A stretch of DNA of 64,000 nt, from assembly GCA_030847615.1 (NCBI GenBank), contig JAUMIR010000005.1, positions 210,660,645 to 210,724,644 on the forward strand, read 5' to 3'. This DNA is from Gambelia wislizenii (Eukaryota; Chordata; Lepidosauria; Squamata; Crotaphytidae). This document shows, in pieces, positions 20,621 through 31,688 of the stretch (position 1 is its first letter; every line of letters begins with the position of its first letter). The notes below the pieces were generated by a model. It saw only the letters and a list, made by a program, of their open reading frames with translations. It made no database searches and was not told where the DNA came from. The position numbers and the translations under genes are program-made.

Positions 20621-22020
20621 AAGCTCCTTTTTGTTTCAGGAATATTCCTTTCCAATTCAGGACTATTTAGATAAAGAAGTGCTCCTATGAATTCACTCCC
20701 TGTGTCCTATTACCCCTTTTCTCCTGTCGGAAATAGAATCATGAGTAAGCTGAAGCAAACCTACTTTTCCTCCTCTATCATTTGGAGAAAGGGCACCCTG
20801 TGTGCCTGAGCAGCTCAAATACCAATGAGGTTCAACAGAGCATTATGCAAAAGGAGTTTTTATTCTGTATAAGAAGAATTACATCAGCCTAGCCAGAACA
20901 TTTATTCAGACCCCTAAACCACTCTGTGAGAAACAAACAGTTGAAAAAGTATTTGAAAATTTAGAAGCCACACACTGCAGAAGCAAAGGGATTCCCCCCC
21001 CCCCAGATGCAATGTGAATAGCTGTGTCAATTCAATGCAGAACGGTCTTTTAAAAATTGCTGGAGCCTTTGTGACTATGCAAAGTATATATGTATGTGTG
21101 GATTCACCCATACATAGTTGTGTTTACATGACCCTTTCACAGATTTGGATTGGGTGAGCTTTTGAAAAGGTCAGAGCCATAAACTATTAGCTATTATTAT
21201 TTCTAATCCTTTTGAAAGTATATTTCAGTAAGAAAGATAGTTTTTAGTTTCTATATTACTTTGGCAGATCATTTCCTAGGTAAGAAGAGTCAGAACTAAT
21301 GACCTACTCTCTCCACAGTAGTTTTTCAGCTGAAGGTGACTGGTATCTTTCTTTTCAAACAGAGGTCATTTAGTATCTAGTTACTTTTAGTAATAAAGTA
21401 CAGTACTACACTGTTCATTCCAGACATGGGGGGGGGCATTGCCAGGGATGGGTAAATTGGGTGGATCAGGGGCCCAGTCTTCTTTCCCTGGGATCATTGG
21501 GGGTCACATAGATTGCCAAAAATACTCTCAAACTGAAAAAGGGAACAAAAGCAGTGTTTTTGTTGTTTAGATTAAACAGCATAGAGGTGGGCACAACCTA
21601 TTTAAAAGGCATATCATTGTACTGTACTTGGATACTTCCTTTAAAAAGCCAACTGACCACAGAAACAGAGAATTAGAAGGGGTCCTATGGGTCATCTAGT
21701 TCAAACCCATCCATAGCTCTAAATCCCTAAAATTAGAGAATCAGAATGAGAGAAGCAATTCACCTTTTTTATTATTTCTAAGAAAAAGGGTGGTCCAGAG
21801 AAAGTCTGGATTGGGGCCTACACGTGCTCCCAGAGTCAAACTTTGCCAGTCGTGCTCTATGCTATTCCTGCTATACCCCCACATTCAGAGAGAAAATGCT
21901 GGCTGTTCCATACCCCTTTGCAATAAATGATGGAGCATGGAAGAGCTTACTTCTGGAGGGCATTTTATGAAATTGTTTCTGCTGAGGAAGCCAGTTATGC
22001 TATAACCCAGAACTATCTGT
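20621..22020. other. Unassigned intergenic sequence
   Basis: Poly-C at about 20995-21004 and poly-G at about 21429-21436. No supported gene or classified repeat. Confidence 0.35.
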
Positions 22021-22022
22021 GT

Positions 22023-22332
22023 TAGAATCATAGAATCATAGAATTGTAGAGTTGAAGAGACCACAAGGGCCATCCTGTCCACCCCCCTACCATGCAGGAA
22101 TCACGATCAAAGCATCCCCAACAGATGGCAATCCAGCCTCTGTTTAAAGACCTCCAAGGAAGGAGACCCCACTATGCTCTGAGGGAGTGTGTTCTACTGC
22201 CAAACAGCTCTTATTGTCAGAAAGTTCCTCCTAATGTTGCGGTGGAATCTCTGTTCCTGGAGCTTGCATCCATTGCTCCATGTTCTAGTCTCTGGAGCAG
22301 CAGAAAACAAGCTTGCTCCATCCTCAATTATT
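22023..22332 (-). mobile_element. CR1 LINE, 3' end
   Basis: Starts TAGAATCATAGAATCATAGA, the complement of the octamer tail, and runs about 310 bp to the point where the C-terminal ORF2 region begins (GCAGCAGAAAACAAGCTTGC). 5'-truncated; no frame. Confidence 0.9.
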
Positions 22333-22371
22333 TTCCTCCCATCAGATCAGGATGAAAAAAATAATAATAAA

Positions 22372-22626
22372 CTATATCTGCACTGGGGAGTTATAGCAGC
22401 ATGGTACTACTTGAACTGTCATTGCTCTGTCCTAGGGAATCCTGGAATTCATGGTTTGAGGACATCATCAGCATTCCAGTACTGTAGTTCAGGGAAATAT
22501 GTACTGGAGATTTCTATAGAAAGGAATCCCATGTCTAAACAAACTACAGATCCCAGAGTTCCATAGTGTGGAGCCATGAGAGTTAAAGTGGTGTCACACT
22601 GGCATAATAGTGCAGTGCAGATAGAC
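22372..22626. mobile_element. Palindromic MITE, diverged member
   Basis: Right half TTCCATAGTGTGGAGCCATG and GAGTTAAAGTGGTGTCACAC is the complement of the family's left arm. The left half is diverged (CATTGCTCTGTCCTAGGGAA). About 20 bp separates it from the next member at 22646. Confidence 0.65.
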
Positions 22627-22645
22627 AGTAAGCCTGCTGACAAAC

Positions 22646-22817
22646 TGCAGAAATAATGCAGTTTGACACCACTTTAACTACCATGGCTCCATCCTATGGA
22701 TTTGTAGTTTGTTGTGGCACCAGAGCTCTCTGACAGAGAAGCCTAATATCTCACAAAACTAATATCTCAGCCATGGCTGTTAAAGCAGTGTCAAACTGGA
22801 TTACGGTATTTCTGCAG
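22646..22817. mobile_element. Palindromic MITE, GCAGAAATAATGCA family
   Basis: Left arm CTGCAGAAATAATGCAGTTT and ACTTTAACTACCATGGCTCC; right arm AGCCATGGCTGTTAAAGCAG and TGGATTACGGTATTTCTGCAG. The middle is shortened relative to the copy at 15186. Confidence 0.8.
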
Positions 22818-24840
22818 TTACTGAATGTGAACTGTGAAACACTGGGGACTGGGCCATCCATAGGTAGCTGGTGTGACACATTCACTGTGGTAAAACTAAA
22901 ATCTGGATCTCCTGCATTGAACTGCAAAAGATTCTCTACCCTTGATCAGTGTGGCTCTAGAGTTCACAGTAGAAATAGGCATCTGAATCGAACCTAAATG
23001 ATTGTGTGTGTGTATGTTTTAAAATTCTCAGGTACATCAAAGACTATGCATTTACAGCTCTTTCCCCAAAAGATGGCCGACATATAACACCTCCCCCACC
23101 CCCAGGAGCATCCCTCAGTTGATCAAGGCCTCCCTTTCCCCTCCACTGCCACAGTGCTCTTTGACACTTGTGCTGCTCTGGCTGGTTCTATCTGATCAGT
23201 TGCTAGGTAAAGGTGTGTCAGCTGAAGTAGTGGAAATTTCTCTTCATCTTATAAATAGTTGAGCAGCCTGACTTGGTGAAATGTGAAGCGAGCAAATATT
23301 CCATCTTCTCCTCAGAGGGCAGATCGGGATTCAGTCTATAGTGCTGTCATGTCAACAGTGTCAGCACTGCTGTTCACGATGCCATGGCACTATAAGTTAT
23401 TCATGTGAACATCACAAACAAAGGTTTAGCTTAACTGAAGGACGAGCATTCCTCTACCTGCAGCTTTCTCCTCGGTGAGAAGCGAAAAGGCTCACGGGCC
23501 ACTTAATCTGTGACAGAAATAGACTCTACAGCCTTTAGGGCCCACACGCATTGCCAATGCAGAAAGTGACTGCGTGTCACTGCAGAAAGGGCTTCAGTCA
23601 CAGGACTTTTTAGGAACCTGAGGTGCAGGAGCGGAAAGAAGGGGAGATGATAATTAAAACCCTAATGCTATGTGACTGGTTTACTTGCAATTTGCTATGG
23701 AAAACTGTACATTTACTTTATGATCATGTTTATACACTAGCCTATTAGCAGGCTTTTTCTTTGGCTAATCCTAATGCTTCTTGGCTGAGTACTTTGACCC
23801 TTGTTCTCTAGTGTCTTAAGACAGATCTCCATCAGAGGCTTTAAAATCACAATGAGACTGCAAGAGTTCTCCTTGTTCAGCTCCCACTGACATAATGGTT
23901 TCTGCCTTGTTTTTACAAAAGGAGGAAATGAAATGGCAGTGTTTTAGGTCTGCTCTGAGCACAAAAGCATGCTAAATGTATTCTATTGTCATTTTCTCAT
24001 TTCTAATTAATGGGGCCATGTCAGGGCCCTGCATGGCAGTTTTTCTGAAAAGGAATGTCACTGGGCAACATTTCCTGCACCTTGGCAACACATCCTCATC
24101 TAGTGGTTAAAGCAAGGGACTGTGGATGAGGAGGCAAGGATCTATTCTTAGCTCTGTCGCTGACCACTCAGTAAATTGGCCCTAGTAAAAGAGGGCAAAA
24201 TAATTGTTTTAAAAAGGGTTGATTTCTCCTTGCCCTCAAAAGCAGCAAAATGGAAAAGTGGGGGGGGGACATGAATTTTGTCATTTTGATTATGGGTATT
24301 AAGTTCTAGGTATTATGGGTATTAAGTTCTAGGTCCTTGTCACAGGGTGCAGCCCTAAATACACTTGAAAGAAGGCTTCAATAAAATCTAGTGCAGGGCA
24401 CACTCTTGATGTGGTGGTATTTTGGTTTTCTGGACAAGAAGAGAATCATTGGGGAGGGCCAGAGATTAAATTACTTCCCTTGCTGTGGCCAATCACTGCT
24501 GGGTTAACTGGAGACTCATAAAAACTACTAGCTTCTACATGATTTAGGTATCTATTGGGGTCAGTCTCTCCATGAGAGACTGATGGAGTCAGATGGTTTC
24601 TTGACAGCCCGGAGGCTGGTTGGTATGGCTGCCAGTTCTGGACTGGTTGATATAGCCAGCCATAATCAGCTTCTGAATACAGCAATGGCTCTTTGGGACA
24701 TTGATACAATTGCTTCTAGCTGTCTTCACCTCAGTAAGCACATATGAGGCACTACTTTGGAACTAGGAGAAATGAAAGGAGTGAAAAGGTAATTAGAGGG
24801 ATGGTGGAAAGAGATGTAGGGCAGCCATTTTCATGCTTGT
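22818..24840. other. Unassigned intergenic sequence
   Basis: About 2 kb with no paired repeat I recognise; a (G)8 run lies near 24261. A 25-bp direct repeat of TATGGGTATTAAGTTCTAGGT occurs at about 24290-24332. One 87-codon minus-strand frame (24446-24709) is open but has no recognisable domain. Confidence 0.35.
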
Positions 24841-24853
24841 TCTGTGGCACTTT

Positions 24854-25085
24854 CTCTCTCTCTGGCTTTTCTTCATAAATGAAGATTCAGAAGGACTCAT
24901 CCTGCTCTTTCTGCAAGCGCACTGATGACTAAAAGGCCAATCCGAGATAAAAAAAGTCCGGTTGCAGAAAGCACAGCAGAAGGTCTCCTTGGGTGATGTT
25001 TCCGGGTTGTGATTCTTTCTGCGTTGTCATTTCTCTTCAAGACTTGTTCGGTGTGAATTCTCAAATAAGGCTGCAGCCTTATTTA
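24854..25085 (-). mobile_element. LINE 3' end, truncated copy with 13-bp target duplication
   Basis: Nearly identical to the 3' end of the LINE at 46749-50723 (CTCTCTCTCTGGCTTTTC; AGTCCGGTTGCAGAAAGCAC; CAAGACTTGTTCGGTGTGA). It is flanked by TCTGTGGCACTTT at 24841-24853 and again at 25086-25098, a perfect 13-bp target-site duplication. Only 232 bp was copied, ending in a (AG)n-type tail on the sense strand. Confidence 0.92.
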
Positions 25086-25098
25086 TCTGTGGCACTTT

Positions 25099-26400
25099 AA
25101 TTACAATATAAATGCAGGCCTCTGTGTTCTTGTGTTCTGAGGAGAGGCTACAGCTGAGCAAAAGAGCACAGAAAGGCCCAGATTCAATCGTTGACATCTC
25201 CAGGTATGACTAGGAAACAAGATTCCTATCTGAAGCTCTGTAGAGCTTCTACCACTTAGAGCTGGGGGATTCTCAGGTCCCGTCTACACGATTTAAATAA
25301 TACATACGGCATGCAGAAGTTCGCGCTTTGGTACACATGGCTGTTCGGATTTACACATATGCAAAAGAGGGGGGCTGGTTTTCCACCCTGAAATACACAC
25401 ATGTGGCGTTCGGGAGGGAAAGCGGATCGTGATGAGAAATCCGTATGCCGTTCGGATGGCTGATGGGTCTGTATGGTCCGTTCGCACACATACGAACAGC
25501 CTGTGTAATCTGATTGGCTGGCCGAGCAGAGGGGGTGGGGCTAGCATGGAGGGGAATTGGGAGCGGTTGGATTCCCGGCTAGCGAGACTCCGGTAAGTCC
25601 GTGAATTATACATTTTTTTTTATATATATTGTAAATAGGGAAAACCGACTGTCCACAAAGCAGACAGGTGAAAAATAAATTGCTTTGATTTGACCATTTC
25701 TCAGTGGATGAAGTTATTATCAAGGTCATAGAAGTAGCACTATCTGTTTGCTTTTTTGGTAACTTGTGCAGAATTTTTCTATTTTAACAAGCATTTTTTA
25801 AAAAGAAAAAGAAACATATTGTAGGGTTAACAAGCATTTGTAGTTCTGGGATTTTAGACAGATTTGAATCTCTCCTATAATTTTTATTTGACTGGCTCTG
25901 AACATTTTTTAAAAAGTGCCTTATGGCTTCTTTAACAGTGTATTCTTTCACAATATCTCTTTTTTTCCACTGTAATCAGCTTTTTCCAAAAGGGATCCAC
26001 CCTGACTATGTAATAAACCCTTTGTGAACTCTGCTCCTGGCCTTATTTGCTGGCAAATCTTTCGAAATGGGAGTGTTTGCAAAGTGACTCTTCTAAGGTC
26101 ATGAAGCAAACAAGGCTTACGCTTAACATCTTTATTCTGTGCTCGACCAGATTCAAAACTACCTTGTATTGTGTCAGATCACTTGTTGCCACCTGTGGTC
26201 CTTTTAACAACTGGTTCCAGTAACTAACTAGGGTAGATTCTACACATGCCAAGTTCTATATATGAGTTCTGGTCCTGCTCCATTAAAGAGGCATCCACAA
26301 GGCCCTTGTGTGGGCCAGATAGCTGCAAATACAATTTCCCCTTTTCTTCTTCTTTTCACATTGGTTCAAGTCCAGATTGGTTCAAAAGATTTTAGAATCA
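25099..26400. other. Mostly unassigned sequence, possible half TIR element
   Basis: 25274-25540 is rich in CG dinucleotides (CCGTCTACACGATTT; TTCGGGAGGGAAAGCGGATC) compared with the flanks, and its edge resembles the GTTTACACG type ends of the element at 17034, but I found no right-hand partner end. The rest is unremarkable AT-rich sequence. Confidence 0.3.
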
Positions 26401-26423
26401 CTTCTCTCTCTCTCTCTCTCTGC
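26401..26423. repeat. (TC)n microsatellite
   Basis: About ten TC units. Confidence 0.9.
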
Positions 26424-27100
26424 TTCTAAGGCTGCATAAACCCAACAGCTGCAGCAACAATGCCAGCAACAACAAGTACTCTAGCAAAGCCCTTGTATTT
26501 AAAAAGGGAGCTATTCTTGAGAAGTACTAATACTTATACACAGCTCCTATTAGAATCAGTAACTGGTATTGAAGGCATACAACAAATGGTCAGCTAAAAT
26601 ACTACAGTTTTTAAACTTGACAATAAGGGAGGAAAGAAAAGGAGTGCTCTAAACGATAAAGAGATGAGCAGTGAAGGAGGCATTCTCCTCATTCCTGGCT
26701 CATGCGCATTGGTGTGACGTTTGTCTGCTGAAGCTCTCATGCTGCTGATAATAAAACAATGCAGCTGCAAGCAACACACTCAAATCAAAGGGAACTCTCC
26801 ACAGCCTTAGCCCTACTTCCTGTTATTTTCCTTTTCCCCTTTTCCTTGCTAAAAATATACAGTGAACCTTTAAAACGGCGGAGCTGCTTTCGGCCTTGCT
26901 ATCGTCATCCAGATCAATTTGGAATAAAGTCCTCTCTCCCAATCTATTCTAATTTCAGCGTACACTCTTGCCTGGCTTCTTGCCAGAATGGAGCTCAGCT
27001 CAGCAATTGGTAAATACCCATTGATTCCCAGGAGCACAGATTTCCCTGCTAGGGCTGAGGTTTCTTCAGGCTGTACTGGTAAGCATCCCCCTCGCCTGCC

Positions 27101-27131
27101 ACAAACACACATACATACATACACACACACA

Positions 27132-27175
<44 letters not shown>
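27101..27175. repeat. (AC)n-(AG)n compound microsatellite
   Basis: ACAAACACACATACATACAT and AC units run into about 25 AG units. Several long open frames overlapping it on both strands, with runs of Ser-Leu or Arg-Glu, are products of this repeat and not genes. Confidence 0.95.
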
Positions 27176-27178
<3 letters not shown>

Positions 27179-27967
27179 ACAGCACCACAGCACATGAATA
27201 TATTTACCCCCTCCATGTTGATGCTTAGGTATCCCAAACTGCATTGACTTGAGTAGCTGAGGATATTCACCATGCTGCCCCAGCCAGCAACAGCTGCTGA
27301 CCCATGTTGATCTCCACCAACCTAGGTTACAAGACATAACAGGCAAGCAAACATGGGTTGTACTAATCTGGTTTGAAGCAAATTGGTCACAGTCTGGATA
27401 TACAAGGCATCATAGAAGCATTTTCCTGGGTGAAACAACCCTACCTTACACAGAGTCAGGTGTGCTTCAGCCCGTCAATTTCAAGATTGAGTCCAAATGG
27501 CTTAGGTTTACATAACACTGATACAGACTGAAGATTAAGATGTATTTGTTGGATTCTGTATATTTCTCTCAGCCATCAGAAAATACAGTGCAACACATGT
27601 TGTGCTTTTAAAAAAGTATGTGGCACCTCCCTTCCAATTATCTTATGACATACCTAATCTTAATAATGGAACATATTTTCAAAATATACTACTGTATATC
27701 TATTTCACTGCTAGATTACTATACTTGATGTGTTGGCACTGAATAGGACAATTTTTGTTTCAACACAAAGGGTTTTATCACATGAGGCTGCTAAAGCAGA
27801 ATTTCAGCAGGATAGATAGTGATGAATTTGGCCAGTACTTATCTGACAACATTGTGGCTTTCCTGATGGTGCTTCATATTCTAGTCATTATTGTTGGACC
27901 CCTTTCAATCGATGGAAAAACCCCGTCAATACCTGCCAATATCACTAATGTTTCACTGCTGCTCCTG

Positions 27968-28210
27968 GTGGGATAGGTCTCTTTGCTTCAATTCTGGGAT
28001 GACTGCAGTCATGTGGCATGAGGGGGCTTGATCCTCCTCCTCTCCCCCATCTTCCCCTCCCCTTCACTATTCCAAAGGAGCAGAGAGTCAGCCTGCTTTG
28101 GAATAGCGAGGAGGATGGGGAGAGAGATAGAGATAGAGGAGGAGAACCAGGCCTCCTCATGCCATATGACTGCAGTTATCCCAGAACTGAAGCAAAGGGA
28201 CCTATCACAC
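27968..28210. mobile_element. Fold-back element, GTG(G)GATAGGTC ends
   Basis: Left arm GGATAGGTCTCTTTGCTTCA, ATTCTGGGATGACTGCAGTC and ATGTGGCATGAGG pairs with right arm CCTCATGCCATATGACTGCA, GTTATCCCAGAACTGAAGCA and AAGGGACCTATCAC. Arms of about 60 bp, total about 240 bp. The centre is also self-complementary (CACTATTCCAAAGGAGC with CTGCTTTGGAATAG). Non-coding. Confidence 0.75.
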
Positions 28211-28395
28211 TAGGGGGTTGCAAAAGGAGCACAGTTGCATGAATGAAGAAAGATTTTACAAACAGTATGTTCCCCTTTCCTTTAATAATGTGATAGCCAC
28301 AAGACACAAGGCTGCTGTGATAATGTCTAGATATAAGATCTGTTTTGTACCAAAGGGCAGTGACAGAAGCCCTTCTTGCATAACAGATGTTTTCA

Positions 28396-28422
28396 GAGTT
28401 AACTTTTTTTTTTTTTTTTTTG
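28396..28422. repeat. Poly-T tract
   Basis: About 18 consecutive T followed by GGTGGGG. Confidence 0.8.
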
Positions 28423-28575
28423 GTGGGGAGAGGGAATAACACTCCCTGGCTCTGCTGTTATCATCCTGTGTCCACATGCAATGTGTTCAGAAGAGTACAT
28501 CCAAAATGGTAAAAGGTTTGAAAACTAAGCTGTAAGGAACAGCTTAGGGAGCTGGCTATGTTTATCTTGGAGAGG

Positions 28576-28642
28576 TGTTGTGAGCCACCTTGGGTCCCAT
28601 TCTGGGAGAAAGGCAGCATATAAATTGAATAAATAAATAAAT
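28576..28642 (+). mobile_element. Short L2-like 3' tail
   Basis: TGTTGTGAGCCACCTTGGGT, then GGGAGAAAGGCAGCATATAA and (AATA)n. Similar tails occur at 33643 and 62255 (plus) and at 20249, 41134 and 63358 (minus). Inserted in the CR1 above. Confidence 0.65.
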
Positions 28643-28776
28643 GCCATCTTTAAACATCTGAAGAGAAGTTATGATGAAGATGGAGCAAGCTAGTCTTTCT
28701 GCTGCTCCAGAGAGTAAGACATAAATCAATGGATTCAAATTACAAAGAAAAAAAAAAGACTTCACTTAAACACTAG

Positions 28777-29352
28777 GGACTTTATCATACCACCCTCCAT
28801 AAAAGTTCTTTTGCTGGCATATTTTTAAATGTTTTTATGCTGGCAAAAGACCCCCCACCCCACCAGACTTGCCTTGAGCAGTGTAAAAGAGGCATCCTGG
28901 CAGTAATGGAGCATGAATGGAGCTCCATTTACTTCTGGGTCCCAAATCTCTGCAATTCTCACGAGAAGATGCAAGCACAGGAAATTTAAAAATGCATAAA
29001 AAAATAAACCACAAAAAGTACACACAATCACAGAAACACACTCACAAAGTCCCAAGTACACTGGGGGGTGGCATAAAAAGAGTGTTCCCTATCTGGCTGT
29101 CACGATCTCATCTGTAAGTATTTGCCCATTGATGCTGTGTTCATGTGAGCACAATGGCGCGAAGTTACAAATGCCGGCACTGCCAGCAACAAAGCACCAG
29201 GGGAGCTCTATTGACAGTTTGGGCAGTCAATAAAAAAGAATGGCTTTTAAACAATATATGATCATGAAAGGATGATGTCATATGGTATGCATGCCCTTTC
29301 ATGATCATTAGGTGTCATTATGATGCCATATTTGCCTGATCTGATAAAGTCC
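28777..29352. mobile_element. TIR element, GGACTTTATC ends, inside CR1
   Basis: Ends GGACTTTATCATACC and TGATCTGATAAAGTCC, with TAG at 28774-28776 and 29353-29355. It is the same family as 2027-2599: both contain CTTTTGCTGGCAT/CTTTTGCCAGCAT near the left end, CCCAAGTACA-TGGGGGG and CCTTTCATGATCATTAGG near the right end. 576 bp against 573 bp. Non-coding. Confidence 0.9.
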
Positions 29353-29538
29353 TAGGAAGAACTTCCTGATGTTACGAGCTTCTTTGACAGAGGAACGGAC
29401 TGCCTTGGAGGGTGATGGGCTCTCCATGCAATTGTGTATTCACACAATTGAAACCATCCCTCAGGAGCCATTTAGTTAGGTATGCCTGCATGGCACAAGG
29501 TTGGAATAGATGGCCCTTGAAATTCCCTCCAAGTCTAT

Positions 29539-30146
29539 GGAGATTTTCACACGGGCTATATATTCTGTGGCAGGAACAGAACAGGGTCGGGAAAGGTTTT
29601 CCCTCTCGGACGACGTTGACCCCATTCTGTCCTGTATCCATCCTGCTCCCGTGACTGTTCTGGAACAATGTAATCATGATTTTTCATTGTGAATAGACCT
29701 CCCATTCCATCGCTATCATGCAATCACAGGTGTGCGAACAGGAGCCCTGTTCCTGTTCCGAAATGACAGCCGTGGAGGGGAGGTCTGTTCTGAGCACTTC
29801 CAGGTACAATCTGGACATCCAGGTAAGTGGCACCCTTTATTTTACCCTCTCTGTTTTGATTGTGTGATTTAAACTGTGTTTTTGTGCTTGGTGAACTGAT
29901 TTTATGTTTGGGAGAGTTTTATTTTTTAAATTTACTGCCCAACCATTATCATGTGATAATGGCTGGGATTTCAGACGGCCGGTCATAAAAGCAGCCTTAT
30001 GACGGCTGCATTTACGGCCGGCCAGCAAGGGGAGGGAGAGCCCGTTCCTGCCGCAAAATTAAGGTAAGTGTGTTATTCCATGGCAGGAATGGGAGAGGAG
30101 GTGACGGGGCAGTAATGGGGCATTTTGGCCCTGTGTGAAAATCTCC
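29539..30146. mobile_element. TIR element, GGAGATTTTCACAC ends, inside CR1
   Basis: Ends GGAGATTTTCACACGGGC and CCCTGTGTGAAAATCTCC, flanked by TAT at 29536-29538 and 30147-30149. The interior contains paired CGTTCCTG/CAGGAACAG type motifs and CG-rich stretches (GACGGCCGGTCAT; TTTACGGCCGGCCAG). 608 bp, non-coding; open frames within it have no family features. Confidence 0.88.
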
Positions 30147-30502
30147 TATGATTCTATGTAACCACCTGGAGGTGTGAACAGAACCCCCAATACCCAGAAG
30201 TTGTAGGTGTGTACTTTCTACCTACAGAATTGGGAACTGGGCAGGAAGCAACATCATTCTGCTGCACAGCTCATATGCATAAAGATGTAGATACACTGTA
30301 GATACATACATACTACTATATGTAGATACAGCAGAATGTGTGCAAGAATACATGGAGAAGTGTGGTCAGTTCCCCCTCCATGCATTTGTCTCAACCACAT
30401 CTCTTGAACAAACCAGTCTTTTTTGAATGTATAGATTCTACTGTATACATCCAGAAGTGACAAAGTTTCTATTCAATTCTCCAATTTCAATTTTGCACAA
30501 TA

Positions 30503-30680
30503 GTCACAGAATTATACAATGAGAAAGGATTGCAAGGGTCATGCAATCTGATCCCCTGCCATTGCAGGAACATACTCCTGAGAGATGTCTATCCAACCTC
30601 TGTTAAAAATCTACAAAGAAGAAGAGTCCACACCCTCTAGACTAGCCTATTCCACTCTCAGACAACTGTTTCAGTCAAGA
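30503..30680 (-). mobile_element. Old CR1 3' end
   Basis: TCACAGAATTATACAATGAG, TGATCCCCTGCCATTGCAGG and TAGCCTATTCCACTCTCAGA follow the CR1 3' region on the minus strand with many differences. No octamer tail survives intact. Confidence 0.7.
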
Positions 30681-31133
30681 TTATGCATTGTATCATGTAT
30701 TTTTAAGGCATTTTCTTTGTACGTTTAAAGGGATTTCTTCTTTTGCTTCAGATTTATATGTATATTGGCAAACAATGCATATCATTTGCATTTGTACATA
30801 TCATTTGATATTCTGTGACCACCTGTTTTTGTTTGTGGTGACCTGTGGTCACAATATTAAATACTGATTATGAGTGAGTTGTAAATTTTGGTGATGTTGG
30901 CATTAGATGCTGGATTTGAATGACATGCTAAAGATACACACACGCACACACACTCAAAATGTAGAAACATATGTTTCACAGGTGAAAAGGATCTGTTTTC
31001 TTAAAAGGGATTTGCCAACCAAAAGGTCATATCACAAAAGATCACTCTTTGTCCTTGCTTACTCCTTCACTATGGGTTGGGTCCAGATTTAGTCCAAGTA
31101 GACTTGCTGAAGTCAATGGGACTTAAGCTGTTG
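30681..31133. other. Unassigned intergenic sequence
   Basis: AT-rich, with a short (AC)n stretch near 30938-30953. Nothing else recognised. Confidence 0.35.
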
Positions 31134-31335
31134 ATACTGTGTGCCTTCAAGTCATTTCTGACTTGTGGTGACCCTAAGGCAAATCTATCACAGGGTATTC
31201 TTGACAGAATTTGTTCAGAGGGGGGTTGCCAGTGCCTTCCTCTGAGGCTGAGAGAGTGTGACTTGTCCAAGGTCACCCAGTGAGTTTCCATGGCCAAATG
31301 GGAATTCGAACCCTTGTCTCCCGGTGTCCTAGTTG
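31134..31335 (-). mobile_element. tRNA-derived squamate SINE
   Basis: On the plus strand: GTGTGCCTTCAAGTCATTTC, TGACTTGTGGTGACCCTAAG, AAGGTCACCCAGTGAGTTTC and GGAATTCGAACCCTTGTCTC, the complement of the SINE tail, body and B-box region. The A-box head is incomplete. Confidence 0.85.
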
Positions 31336-31688
31336 TCTCATTAATTTCAGTGGGTCTATTGTACTATTGTACTAATAACTCAGTATTATTGTAAGTATAA
31401 TGATACATTGGATATCCTGGAACCAAACCATTGCCATACACTTCATTCACTTCATTCACACACCAGAAAGTGTGACTGAATCATATTGCTTAGTCCCATC
31501 AAGAATTAGCCTATTGAACCAACTGTGGAATGATGAGTCATTATGTATATAGATCCTACTGACTGAATGTGTCCACTTTACCTGAGACTAATAATAGGAT
31601 CCAGGCTCCTATCCACAGAGCATTGTGAGTGTTTGGGCTATTAGCCAAGATTCAAGGGGGGAATAATTCTTTTTATGTTTTATTCCAA

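Larger units (their letters stand above)
28472..30165 (+). mobile_element. CR1 LINE split by three later insertions
   Basis: Plus-strand CR1 text appears in four pieces: 28472-28575 (GGTAAAAGGTTTGAAAAC...GGAGCTGGCTATGTTTATCTTGG), 28643-28776 (CCATCTTTAAACATCTGAA...CTTAAACACTAG), 29353-29538 (TAGGAAGAACTTCCTGATG...CAAGTCTAT) and 30147-30165 (TATGATTCTATG). Between them lie an L2-like tail, a 576-bp TIR element and a 608-bp TIR element. Read in order the pieces give one collinear CR1 3' region ending in its octamer. Confidence 0.85.

Noticed and set aside
24446..24709. 87-codon minus-strand open frame
   Set aside because: No domain, signal peptide or splice sites in sensible places, and its composition looks like chance. 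Kept only as part of an unassigned block.
26870..27346. 158-codon minus-strand frame with Ser-Leu repeats
   Set aside because: It is driven by the (AC)n/(AG)n microsatellite, which stays open in several frames on both strands.
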